From positions 2,294,001-2,358,000 of the forward strand of contig JAYKKI010000091.1 in the NCBI GenBank assembly GCA_039881145.1: 64,000 nucleotides of DNA, written 5' to 3'. Numbering within the stretch: the first letter of the stretch is position 1; the number at the start of each line of letters is the position of its first letter. The notes below the pieces were generated by a model. It was not told the DNA's origin. It saw nothing but the letters and a program-made list of their open reading frames with translations, and made no database searches. A program made the translations under genes and the position numbers. Below are positions 22,216 through 34,156 of this stretch, in pieces. The DNA comes from Druceiella hillmani. Taxonomy: Eukaryota > Arthropoda > Insecta > Lepidoptera > Hepialidae.

Positions 22216-22352
22216 GAAAACAAACAAAAATTTCCCTCACTACTATGGTTATCGGCTGTTTTGTACTTTACACATGTCAAAAGTAAACTGTTCAAATTTT
22301 GTGTGAAAACAAACAAAAATGGCGCTCAATACTGCTATCAGCTGTTTTGTAC
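22216..22352 (+). repeat. Two direct copies of a ~50-bp block
   Basis: GAAAACAAACAAAAAT followed by a variable segment and ATCRGCTGTTTTGTAC occurs at 22,216-22,266 and again at 22,305-22,352. Together with the GAAGTTTCACTTC motif near 22,785 it may be the body of a decayed non-autonomous element, but boundaries were not found. Confidence 0.5.
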
Positions 22353-23566
22353 CTATTACTAATTTTGTACGTATTTACTAATTTCACTTGTATTTCATCC
22401 ATCATCCAGACTAACAACATATGGACTTAATTTATTTATAAACACGTAATGAACCCACACATATAGTTGTTGTAAATACAATTTACAAGAAGAGTAATAC
22501 ATACCGACTTCCTTCCGCCGCATTTAGCCGTAATTGGGTACTGCCATCGCGGCAATTTTTTTAATTGACAATTGTCTATGTAGATTTATGTAAAGATTTT
22601 ATTAGATTTTTACGTCGGTTTGTTGACGTTTTATTAATTTATCTGAATGTGTAGTATTAAAATATTCCTATACGAATTTAATACAATCTATGATCACCAA
22701 ATACTTAGTTTATTCTCTCCTTATCTCTCTTTCGTTTTACACCTTACTATATACTTACAAACCAAGGTTTAGATCGTCAAAGAAGTTTCACTTCTGTCAC
22801 GTATACTGAGCTGCATGCATTTTTTTATTTAAAAATGAACTGTATTATACATTTCACGTAAAAATAGGTTCAAATGTCACATAATTAATGAAGTTCAGTA
22901 AGAGAAGAAAATGGTATACTTTATTTACCTTCTTCAATATAACATGAGTATTAATTGTTATGGCTTCCTTAGCCAAACGTTTTTTTACCATATTTATATA
23001 CGTGTCAACGAAACCTTTAAAAGATATTCATAATTTCTTTTGGTTTATTCTAATTTTTATTATTTTATTCCGATTATCGTTAAACTCCAATCATCGAATT
23101 ATATCTTCATTTCGTCCAACTATATGCAAAAAAATTATCTCCAATTGTGCCACTGGTGATCCCGTTGACGATTAGTTGAGAATTAAATTATCGATTGTAC
23201 CTTTGTATACCTGTTGTTGTTAAAGTATTTTGTGCATTGTTGAATATACGAAATTCCAGGAAGTAGCTATTATAATTATCTTAATTTACCATGATAACAG
23301 TAGCGTAAACAAACTTTTTTGCACAAAAATTGAACTGACTTCAAACAACCACCGAAAATACTGCTACTGATGGAGATTTTTTGAAAACGATATCGTATAA
23401 TACTAATTGAAAATAGTATTGTGCTTAATTGGAACTGTTGCACTCGTATTTCCATTATTACCTTCATCATTTTCAGAGCACTTCTTATTCGGTGATTATT
23501 TGAAATAGGTTTTCTATTAAGTTTCATTTTCCCAATCATAATTCCTATGATATCCTAAATTAATTG

Positions 23567-23567
<1 letters not shown>

Positions 23568-23633
<66 letters not shown>
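23568..23633. repeat. (TA)n microsatellite
   Basis: Sixty-six bases of alternating TA with one TGTA. Confidence 0.9.
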
Positions 23634-24309
23634 CTTTTTTTATAAAAAACTTTCATACGGAATGCATGAATTGTACTAAAAAACTATGATGCATTTTTCA
23701 TTTAATATTAAACAACTTGACCTCATATTATGACACAGAGTAACTGAAAGATTCCTCATTTAAAGAACACAGACAGACTTTTCCGAGTTATAAAAGCAAC
23801 TATGTTGATGCAGCAAAATAATAAATTCTGGCTGTCAAATAACATAGCCCTAGCAATAGCATGAAATGGCAGTTATCTTCTTCTACTGTCCACGCGTTGT
23901 TACTTATATTAACGTTCTAGTATACGGAAAAGCACCTTTTTGGCGTAACATTTGAAACTGCTCAACCAAACTTAGACAAAACAATAAGTACTATCTATGG
24001 ACCGATACGGATAGTGTGTAAATTATTGCAGTTCTTTAGTTCTTGTAGAGCATACGTTTAAAGTTTTTGGTGGCACAACTCAAGAGTGGAACGGATTTTT
24101 GAACTTGAAACTTGTCAATTATTCGTTCCGCTGAACACAGCGAAATAAAAAAATCAATAGACAAACGCTACCTTCAGATTTTATAAGCCTTCCGAAATAA
24201 AAGCTTTCCGAAACGTACCTGCGTACGATGGATAATAAGTAGGTAATACCATGATTTTTTCAGTATTTTACACACGTTAATTGAAAATTTAGAGGGGTTG
24301 TTAAAGATG

Positions 24310-25170
24310 AGGCATATATTCATAACACGACAGGTTTTAGTTCAATGCCATCTGTAGCTATCGACCAACAGAAAAAACAGGTTTCTAAATGTTGTTCTCG
24401 AGCAATGTATTACTCAAGCAGTCACGCCATACGCTATGTACCTGGATTACTTCTCATCCACTGACTTTCTGATATTCCGATAAACAAAAATTATGGCGCA
24501 CTAATCACGATTTCTCTTGATGGACGACGAACCCAAGGAAACACCAACATCTGAAGTATTAAGGAAACGCTAACTACGAACAAAGTATAGGGAAACACCA
24601 AATCCGAACACAGAAATAATTTAGAAGTACTGTTACAGTGTCTTTTTCACTTCCTTTTGTTTAAGTGTTCTTCCAGCTCTTTGGTTCAATAAGTTTTCCT
24701 GAATAAAAAGGCCAAAGCTGGTGTCATCACCGTTGAAAACACGATGCGAGTCTTGTGTTACATCCTCGTACAATTTGAACTAATTGCAACTGGAGGCCAT
24801 TTTTAATGGTCAAGTTTGACTAAAAAGTTTTGGGAGCTCTTTCAGATAAGTCCAGATGTCGTTTTATAAACAAGTTATAATATTTAGTTCCTGATTTACC
24901 GTCTTAAAGTTTTTTTTTTGCATATAATATTGTATCTTTTCCGCTTTTGAAACTATCTTCGTCGATTCTCCCGTTGTCTCCGTCTTGAAGTGTTGTCTTT
25001 GAAATTTTAAAAACCCTACTGCCTGCCTCAACTGTATCTTTTATTTTGTTTTTTTCTCTCGTGAGAATACGTTTATGTTGAATATGATTATTGTCATCCT
25101 TTAGCAAGGGCCGATACGTGATTTTATTAATGTTTTGGCAATGTGAAAAAAAATAAAAACAAAAGACCAA
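24310..25170 (-). pseudogene. Pogo/jerky-like transposase fossil
   Basis: On the minus strand, broken frames give a helix-turn-helix-like block (VEAGSRVFKISKTTLQDGDN, about 24,985-25,050). Then come YYNLFIKRHLDLSERAPK (about 24,830-24,880) and a block that reads FGLFIQENLLNQRAGRTLKQ (about 24,640-24,700) in the place of the family's first catalytic aspartate. Last is NLFFLLVDSYRWH (about 24,350-24,390) in the place of the second ('LLxDGHxxH', with the aspartate kept). The order matches pogo-like DDE transposases. No terminal inverted repeats were found, and many stops are present, so it is an old relic. Confidence 0.55.
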
Positions 25171-26982
25171 AAATTAAACAAGCAAAAAAGGATAAAGTGA
25201 TTTTATAAATACAATAAACTGATATGTATAAAAAAAACAAACCCAAAAGGTTCAAAAATTTAATAAAGAAAACGATCGTGTAAAGAAAGGTTTTAAATAT
25301 AAATCTTAATTTAAAGCTCGATTGGTAAATATAGTAAGAGATAAGACAGCAGAGAGAGAGACAGATAGTAGACTAAAATTAAGTCCATAGATTGTACTAA
25401 AATTGTGCGTGTAAGAAAATTTCAATGCAAATTCATTCAGTAAAATTAATAGTGTCATTACAAATCGACGTAAATATATAATAAAATTCATATAAATTTA
25501 CATTACACAATTGCCAATTAAATAAAAGTATAGTTTAAAAAAAAGTAAAAACGTTTTCGTAGCAATATGAATTAAAGATTAAAAAATATTCTATAAAAAT
25601 AAAGATTTTGGTCAAGAACGATTCTTTTTCTTATTCAATTTTTGGACTTTGGGGTTGCTTTTTTTAAATAACAATTCGTGTATGTATAAACTCTCTTTAC
25701 GCGATAATTTTTTGCTTATTAAATTTTCGGAGTTTTGGGTTTGTTTTTTTTTAATATCAATTTCTGTTTAATGTTACTAAGAATAGCAAATAATTTGAAA
25801 TAATTATAATAATTAGTTCCACTGAAAAATGTTCTTTACACAGAAACTATTTTTTAAATAATTTTTTATAATGATGCAATGACGACCGGAAATTTGTTTA
25901 GTTAAATACGTAATTTTTAATGTGTTTTTGATTGTATAATTGAATTTACTTTTATTTTTATTATAAATACTAAATAATTTATAAGGAATTGTGCTTATAA
26001 TTGTATAATATGTGATGAAAAAAAAGTGAATTAAGTGAAACAAAATAGGTTTAATTTTTCAGATTGATTTTTTGTAATAAATAATCGCGAGCCGCAAAAT
26101 ATTTTTTTGAAATACAACGTTCTTAATGCATTTTCTTTCATATCATATCAAACAAATTTTCAAAATCTCATTGGTGCTAAATTGCTTTTGTTCCAAAGGA
26201 ACATTCAAATTGTTTCACATAAAATTACTTTATAACAAGAATTGATTGTAAAGTACATCCATTACTGTAATACCAATGCAGTAGTAATCATTGTATCATA
26301 ACACTCCCTTACTAGTAATTAAACTCATTATAAAAATACAGTCAGTATTTTAAACGTGCTGATAAAAATGTTTAATTCTTGATAGTAATGCTCTCAGTCT
26401 ATCACTAGCCTTAATAGAAACTGATTAGAATATTAAAATATATTTGATTTTGCTTATTTTTTACTTTAATTGCTGTATCAAAATGTGCAACAACTTACCC
26501 TTAGTGGGCGAAATAATAAGTCGCAATACAGGAACCATATTTTTAATATTAAAAATCAATATGACACATCTTCAAAATTATACAAAATAAATTTCATTAA
26601 AAGATAAAAACAATACAAAGAGCGAGTTAAAAAATGTAACCAATAATTAAAAAAAAAATGAAAAGAAAAAGAAAAACATTAAATTACATGGGTATTTGTT
26701 CTACATGAAATATCAACATAAAGATAATCTACATACATTGAAAAAAAAATTATTTTGTGACGACCATGATTCTAAATTCATGAATCTCGAATGATAAAAA
26801 TAATCTCCTTAATAGAAATTTCACAACTATCAAATGCAAAAAGTACAATACAAGTATTTATCACAACTTTTCATATCACTAATTAAAATGTCTGAACGCT
26901 TAAACATTACGAACCGCTTGTGACACATGATGCTACATTAATAGCAAACTTCATAATATTCCCTCCGAAATTCCAATAAATG
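25171..26982. other. Non-coding AT-rich stretch downstream of the furin gene
   Basis: No protein-like frames. The first few hundred bases below 26,982 are the likely 3' untranslated region of the membrane-bound furin isoform. Several AATAAA-type signals occur on the minus strand (for example around 25,950), but none can be chosen. Confidence 0.4.
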
Positions 26983-27650
26983 CTATAAATTCAAATCTAC
27001 CTCACTCTCACTTGAACTAGTATCGTTAACCACCTTTTTAATCTCGCTTTCAACTTCCAAAGATGCTTGATGTTTTTCATCCAGAGATAATTTTTTATAT
27101 CCGTCCCAGTCATCGGTATTGTTAGAGAATTTACTATGAAATCCATATTTCTTCAAAAAACATGATATGTAGAAATAGCATAAGCTAACAAATATAACGA
27201 ATAGTGCTAGGGATAATATAAGATTGAGCCTATAGTACCAATTAGCAGACAGTATTTCTGGGAGTACTGATGCTGGATAGCAAAGGAAAGTTTTGTCTGT
27301 TTCAATAGTTCTGATATTCTTAACGGGAACTGCATCTCTGGGACATGAAGTGCATTGAATGTTGCTGGGACCAATACAAGTTTGACAAGTATAATGACAA
27401 GCCAAACACAACCTGGGTGCTTGTGATAACAGTAAATTTTGATTAATAAAAGTACTGTCTAAATCTTCAATTGCAGTTTCTGAATTGTTAATACTCTGCA
27501 CTACACCTGGGCTTGAATCGATGGCTTCTCTAGTGCTTATTAAAGCTTGCTGTTCGATGGTATATGGGGGAAGTAAATCACTGCTGAATGTTGCTCCGGG
27601 ACACTGCTGGTAACAAACTCCGCCAAACAAATACAGAGTTTGATTACATT
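26983..27650 (-). CDS. Furin-like convertase, last exon (exon F): Cys-rich end, TM, cytoplasmic tail
   Basis: The acceptor is TCAATAG|AATGT at 27,650; the exon enters in phase 1 and stops at 26,983, giving about 222 codons. It begins with a cysteine-rich piece (CNQTLYLFGGVCYQQCPG), a Ser/Thr-rich linker, then CLACHYTCQTCIGPSNIQCT, the furin repeat form 'CxxCxxxCxxC'. A hydrophobic helix LILSLALFVIFVSLCYFYIS follows, then a cytoplasmic tail. The tail has YKKL, a YxxΦ sorting signal equal in form to YKGL in mammalian furin, and ends in SSSESEVDLNL, a casein-kinase-type acidic cluster like the one that holds furin in the trans-Golgi network. It is the C terminus of a membrane-anchored proprotein convertase. 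Its entry phase does not match exon E, so at least one more upstream Cys-rich exon must exist. Sequence is AT-rich, unlike exons A-C. Confidence 0.85.
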
Positions 27651-28468
27651 CTATTGAGAAGAAACAACTTATTAATTATCACTGTACAAATTAATATAAT
27701 ATGGCACCTTTAAAGTTAATATATTTTTAAAAATGTAATGTTAGTTTCAAGATTAGTAATGTTTGTTTACTATCGAACAAAAGTGTATTCAATACCGCTC
27801 AAGTTTATCACAACTTATCCTTTTTGTTTTTATTACTATTGTGTTTCCACAAACTATTCTGAATAATTCTTGATTACTATTTCCACTGTGAGGACAGTTT
27901 TAAACAGGATGATTCGACCCATGTTTCAAATTATTCTATCTCCTAAGAACATGTAGCTCTATTAAAGATCTAATCTGTTTAAAGATTCAATCTTTAAAAC
28001 AGGCACACTCAGCACAAATATTTGTCTCAAATGATGGAAATTAAAAAAATTATGCCAGCTTGATACCAAGCGAATGCGAAGCTTAAGTAAATATAGGGCC
28101 TTTATTCAACCATTGTGTGTAGAAGGGAGGCTATATTACTGATTGCTACGGAAAAAGTAGTTTGGAAAATAAGCCAGTGAAAATCAAGTTATAACTTTAA
28201 CTATCAAATATATCTTCGATTAAAAATGTTTTATACGGAAATAATTATATGCTAGTATTAATAAGCACATGATACAGTAATAACATAAAGACAAAGCAAA
28301 AAATACATACAAAAAATGTTAAATAAAATATTCTTTTCTATTATATGCCAATTTTTACATTTTGGAATAATTTCATATTATATCGACATGTCATTAGCGA
28401 TCTAAAAATGGTCCTCAAAAGTTGTAATTTAGCACAACTTTACTTTATGTGCTTGGCCATTCTTGTGT

Positions 28469-28506
28469 CTTATTTTATGAAAATATAGATATTTTCATAA
28501 AATAAG
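28469..28506. repeat. Perfect 18-bp hairpin with 2-base loop
   Basis: CTTATTTTATGAAAATAT, then AG, then the exact reverse complement. The near-absent loop makes it an almost perfect palindrome. Confidence 0.85.
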
Positions 28507-31500
28507 TTTCTAAATACCTTCCAGTGTTACAAAAAAATGTTTAAATGATACACCTACCTTCAACAAAAGCCTGAGAACAACATTTCATTTGTAAGTACAT
28601 GCAAATAATTTTATTTTTTTAAGTTAATTATTTTTAATTTATTTCTTCTTTTGTTGTCTAGATAAGAGTCACTGTGTCTCGCTAACACAATGCAAGTATG
28701 ACAAGACCAAATAGAATTCTGCGATTTTAGGATAATTCCGCCATTATGTATAAAGAATGAGCTAGTCTAATTTCAAGTCCTAGCGATACTATCCAAGTTA
28801 CAATTATAACTATCTCTTTTTTATAAATAGTTTTTTTTTTGTATTCAACGTCTCTTCTGTGTGTTATTCAATATTTGAAAGCATGTATAAGATTTAATAG
28901 TATTTGTATATTCACTGGCTGAAGCTATCTTTAGTTCTTTTACAAGTACATAATGTGTCTATTTAATATAAACATCATTGTTATTTATATCTAAAATAGA
29001 AGAATTTCACAGAGAAATATGCAAATCAATTAATGATTTTACTACTATACTATTACTGACTATAAGCGAGTGTGGAAAATGCAATGTTTGTTCTAAAATT
29101 GATTTTTGTAAGCGTTTAATAATGTAAACATATTTAATTTATAATAGAAACAAAATTATTTTTAGACAAACACAATTTTCTTGAATAAAATAAAAAGGTA
29201 AGCTATTAAAAGAAATAAGCAGTATATAAAATGGTTATTGGCTATTATGTTTAAAACTATTTTTACTCTTTTTACCTATCCATTGGTTGCATAAATACAT
29301 GGATTGGTTTGATATTCATGCAGTTTTAATTAAAATTTCATTGGAAATCAAAAGCGGTTTAAAATGAACAATGGTGAAAATAGTGAATTTTCTTGAATTA
29401 TTGATATGAAAAAAATATGACAGATGTGGATAGACTAAAAATAGATGGATGACTCTACATTCTGTAAAAGAATATTTTCAAATAATATTAATAATAGAAA
29501 TTGTTAGGTACTTTTTATCCCATCGTAGAATCCAAAGTGTTGAAGTATAATGTAAAGGCTTTTTTTTAATTATAGATTGTCACACCAGGCTCTCTATAAT
29601 ATATTTAAATATAAATAAAATAAAAGTAAACATTCTATATGAACCACCACCACATATATCCCAAACCCCATAACCGAAGCAGTTTCTTGCCAAGCATTGT
29701 AAAACAATGTGTCCTTTAGTCGACAGTCCTTCTCAAAAATAAAAAATTACATTCAATACTTTAATGCAACAAATATAAATATAAAAGAAGTATATTCTCT
29801 GAGGAGTGTATAAAGAAAAATCTATATTTTTAATAAAATGTCATAATTTATTGTGATGTCTTATAACAAGCAATTTTTTATATATTGTATGCCTTATTTT
29901 TATGTTGTGATCCGTTCATGAATATGGAAAAAATTATACTTTTACTAAGCATGCATAATTTCATTTTCAAGTATTTTCTAACAACTTAACAAATTAAATT
30001 TTGGTTGAAAAGAATTAACATATCATTTAAAATTATCTTAAAGGTTTTCTAATATAATATTGTCATTTTATCATTTATCCATAGGATTTACATATAAACT
30101 CATTTTATTTATTGGATAATAGAGTTACCAATAAACACTAAGAAAAGTGAATTCCAGCGCAAGATTCTTATGATATTTAGCAGTTGTCATTTGGCACTAT
30201 TGATTTTTTATTTTAATTGTATTTAAACAATTTCTTTGCAATTTCATTTAAAGACAATGTTGAGTCGGATGGGAGTAAGTTTTCAAACCATTATTAGCAA
30301 GTAAACTTATTTATAGAAGGTCACTTAGAATTATCATTCAGAATAGTTTTATTGTAATATTGTTGTCTATTAAAACATGTTGTTTGAACAAATGGTTATA
30401 AATTATACAACTATTGTTATGTCTTTGTGCATTAAGACTCTTAATGGATATAATCTAGACAAATTAAAAGGAAATTAACAAGTAATCAAGGCAAAAAGGA
30501 ATAGATCCTTATTATTTGAATTTATTTAAATTACATAGCAGGTGCTATATTTCACAACTTAATTATCAGAATATTCAAAATTGAGTCAATTTATACTTAT
30601 AAAATTACAAAAGTAAAATTATTTGGAGTCAGATAGAACAAGAAAATTGGAAAAATAATATAACAAAATGCAACAGTGTAAATATTTCAATGACTTCAAC
30701 AATTCATGTTAATAAATAATTCAACAATTCACATTAATTAAATTATCAATATTCAAAAATTAAAATCTATTTTAAATTATACCATATTTTGGAAGTTTTT
30801 GGTAATCATGAATTTGAGGTAGGTTACAAGCTTGAATTCTGGTACGTATGAATGGAAGTATGTAAAGACTATCATGCCAACAACCTATTTAATTAGAATC
30901 TTATAACACTCTTAACATTTCTGTACAAATTCATCACAATACTTTAAACAAGACATGTAAACAAATAAGATATGTATTAATTTATCCATAATAATAAATG
31001 TGCTTTATTACAAAAACTACATTAATACTTAAATAAATATTAAGCATGAGCCAATATCAATTCCACACTTGAGCATTGAAATTTGTTGTTTTACAATAAA
31101 TAATTTTCTAATATGAAGTAGGTGTCATATATTATTTGAGGGTAAGGGTCCCTTGGAGGTAAATAATAAGTGATAAGTGACAATTTCATGATTATAAAAA
31201 GCTACAAATGCAACTTAATTTGACATCTGAAACATGTAACGCATCAACAATAATAGTAACAGTTAACTGAATACTCTATATGTAACAACAAATTAACGAG
31301 GTTCATGCTAAATCAGCTCTTATCAGTGTGACCTCTGTTATTTATCAATATAAATTAAAATAGAATTATTAAAGTAGACAAATCAATGTACCTATATTAA
31401 AATAATAAATACTTTTATGTGAGACTTGTCAACAAAATATGAAATGAAGATCATTAAGAAACAATAAGGCATATACCAGAAAACAAATAATAAAAAAGCT

Positions 31501-32830
31501 CATTCTAATATAGCTACTAACAACTCATTGCTTATTATTCACCCTAAGTGGATCCTCGTTTCGAATTATCTTACTTTTAATCAACATTTTTAACTCTATT
31601 AGTTTACAGTGGAAAATTTAATAGACAAAAACATAGCTCTGTTAGAATTCATAGATTACTTTTCCACTGCAATATAATTTTTTTTAACGATGGGAGATCA
31701 AATAATAAATTAATGTTGGCTAATTTCGGAAAGAATTACTTGTGTGATATACTTACTATTTGGTCCAATTAATTTAATTAGAATTTGGATAGAGAATAGA
31801 ATAATTCCAATGTCCTGATTTTATAGACTTTTTTTCTTGTGTACCTATTTATAGCTTTATTCACAAGGTAAAAATATCCATACACACATCTTAAAAGTAT
31901 GGGTAAATTTTTTTATATAGGTACTGAAACAAATAATTATGAGTAATTTATTTATTCAATGCATATATGTGTTTTCTATACTGGTTTTACATAATCCACA
32001 CTGCCAACCATGATTTAAAATAAATGAACAATATCTGATTTATATCTTTTGCATTTCTTTTTGTATTTCATTATAAATATGCTGTAGGTAAAATTGTTTT
32101 TAGGCGATGCTTCAAATGTGATTCGAGGTGATTTATTAAAAGGTATCTTATAGGCCATTTAATTTTTAATATTCTTTGTTACACACAAATTAAAAATTAT
32201 ATTATTTCCACTGACAACACCTCTTGCAATTTGCCTACTTGTCTGTTTATATAATTATAATATTGTTAATATTTTTATTAGTATTGTATGACACCCACTT
32301 TATTACTTCACTGTACCCGCTGTATTGTATGACACCATTCATTCACCTTCACCATTGTCATAATGGTATATAGTTCTCAGCCACATATTTTTCAGGATCT
32401 TTATGTCATTTAAACTCCATTTCTTTCTTATGAAAGTCTGACACACATTTTTTGCTTAATGTCAGACTTAAAACTATTTTGAAAATATCACAGGGAATTT
32501 TTAATATGAATGAAAAAAAACTAAATTAATATAAAGATTAGATATTAGTATAAATATATCAAAGTGTTAACTTTTAAAAATTGAAAATATGGCTCTGTTT
32601 CTTTATATTCGTAATTGCATGTTTTACATTTTTAACACATTAACACCCTTACTCGTTTGAGTAGACCGCTTCACAATTTTTTACATATACCCTTATAGTA
32701 AGTTCACACTCAAACAGTAAAAATGATGAAGTGGACAAAATTAGAAAAAACAATGAGACTCTCAAATATTAAAGTAGATACTCCAATCTAAGGTTTTAAA
32801 TGATTTTAAAAGAATTCCACCAAAAAATAT

Positions 32831-32836
32831 TCAGTT
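32831..32836 (+). promoter_or_regulatory. Possible initiator (TCAGTT) for the small two-exon gene
   Basis: TCAGTT matches the arthropod initiator TCAGTY and lies 25 bases before the proposed ATG at 32,856. No TATA box is evident at the expected distance. A 22-codon upstream frame (ATG near 32,724) would lie outside such a transcript. Inference only. Confidence 0.3.
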
Positions 32837-32855
32837 CGAACTAAGGTTTCAACTG

Positions 32856-33288
32856 ATGGATATGTTTGGGCTTGTAGGTAAGTTTTTCATTTTCTTATTG
32901 TTATATTGTTTGGTTTTCCTAGAATAAAGCAATCATTTCATTTTATTGTCTAGATTGTGTGGGCAATCTATATATTTAAATATGTATATGTAATATTACA
33001 TAAAAACAGTTCAGTGTACTCAATTATGAATAAACTGGATGCATGTATATATTTTTTGTTTATTTTTCAGAGAATTTATTACCAATAAGTATTTACAAGG
33101 AACCTGAAAATGTTATAAACTCTGTTTTGAAACAAGAAATTGGTGATCATGAACTAGAAATGGTTATAACTTCGCCGGAATCAACAGTAGTAATGGATGA
33201 AGAAGACTTGGATGATGGGCTACAAAGTCATGCTATGTTCTGGGAACCTTGTAATGTTCCGAGACCCTTACATGTCATGAGACATTAA
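32856..33288 (+). CDS. Small two-exon gene, unknown function (about 79 aa), nested in furin intron
   Basis: Exon 1 (32,856-32,877) encodes MDMFGLV plus one base and ends at a consensus donor G|GTAAGT. The intron (32,878-33,070) ends in a T-rich TTTTTCAG acceptor. Exon 2 (33,071-33,288) continues in the same frame and starts by completing a Glu codon. Joining gives about 79 residues. The protein is acidic, with a Glu/Asp patch (VVMDEEDLDDGL) and a hydrophobic-aromatic end (HAMFWEPCNVPRPLHVMRH); it has no signal peptide, membrane helix or known motif. Polyadenylation signals AATAAA follow at 33,453 and 33,479. The gene lies on the strand opposite furin, inside its E-F intron. I do not recognise it. 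Strong splice sites and frame continuity support a real gene; further 5' exons are possible. Confidence 0.55.
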
Positions 33289-33641
33289 AATATTTATTGT
33301 TTTTATTTTGGGCTTTAATGGGTCAATCAACACCTGTTTTGTTAAATCTTAAACATAAAAGAGAACTTCTTGTTTCCATAGCATAATTATTTATTTATAT
33401 TCTCTTTAACATAATTACTTGACCCTTTTTTAATTTAAGTTCATAAACACATAATAAAAGAATCAATATTAAGTAAGCAATAAATTATTTATAACACTAT
33501 AATGAAAAAAAATACAATGATACTATTAAGTCATTCACTTTTTAAACTATTCACAGCTTCAAAATGAAAGCCTCCAAATAAAAAGTTCGGAAACTGAGTA
33601 GAAATTAATTAATTGCACTTTTTTACATTATGACAATGGAA

Positions 33642-33743
33642 CTACAACCTGGGCTCAGCACACTCCCCGAGTCTGTAGTTACGAGATCCGAAACACAATC
33701 GTTTTTGGCACCGACTACATGAACACATTGTTTTGTCAGAAAA
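33642..33743 (-). CDS. Putative Cys-rich mini-exon, unassigned
   Basis: After a good acceptor (GTCTGTATTGTAG|TTTTCTG at 33,743) a frame reads FSDKTMCSCSRCQKRLCFGS and continues with five cysteines in all to a stop at 33,642. It is open from the acceptor in phase 0, the phase in which exon E of furin ends, so it could be an alternative furin exon with its own stop. If the GTTGTA donor at 33,648 is used it would end in phase 2, which does not fit exon F directly. It could also end a separate small nested gene, since an overlapping second frame begins with ATG near 33,793. Too short to decide. Confidence 0.3.
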   Translation of the reverse strand, partial: FSDKTMCSCSRCQKRLCFGSRNYRLGECAEPRL

Positions 33744-34156
33744 CTACAATACAGACACACACCCACCATCACTAAATTCATTACACACTTATAATTAAAA
33801 CACCATTAGCCTATATTAAAACATATTTAACCGATGGCCCATAAACATGTATAAAAAACTAGACATGTCAATTTGATTTGGTTGGACAGCTATGATAAAA
33901 AATAATAAACATATGTGATCAGAGAATGTAGCCGATAAATGCAGTTAATCTTTAATTTAATTTTATTCCAATTTCTACAATAATTGCCGTAAAAAAGAGA
34001 ATATGTAAAATAATCTTGTACTTGTTCTCTTCAATGTGATAAAAATATACAAATAAAAACACTTAATTATTTAAAATCACAATGAGTTAGTTCAAATAAA
34101 TAACCCTGGGCATGGAAATAATCAAAATTATTCTCTAGCAAGCTTTACAATACGGG

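Larger units (their letters stand above)
20668..24309. other. Non-coding stretch with a short repeat pair and one (TA)n array
   Basis: No coding signal. It contains the repeat pair at 22,216-22,352, a GAAGTTTCACTTC palindrome-like motif at about 22,783-22,795 similar to the ends of the element at 9931-10,488, and the (TA)n array at 23,568-23,633. Confidence 0.45.
27651..32855. other. Furin intron (E-F), distal part
   Basis: About 5 kb without a recognisable exon on either strand. Features noted: a perfect 18-bp hairpin at 28,469-28,506 and a duplicated GTATTGTATGACACC at about 32,281 and 32,320. One or more short Cys-rich furin exons are expected somewhere between 27,650 and 37,284 on the minus strand but were not found by eye. 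Confidence 0.5.
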
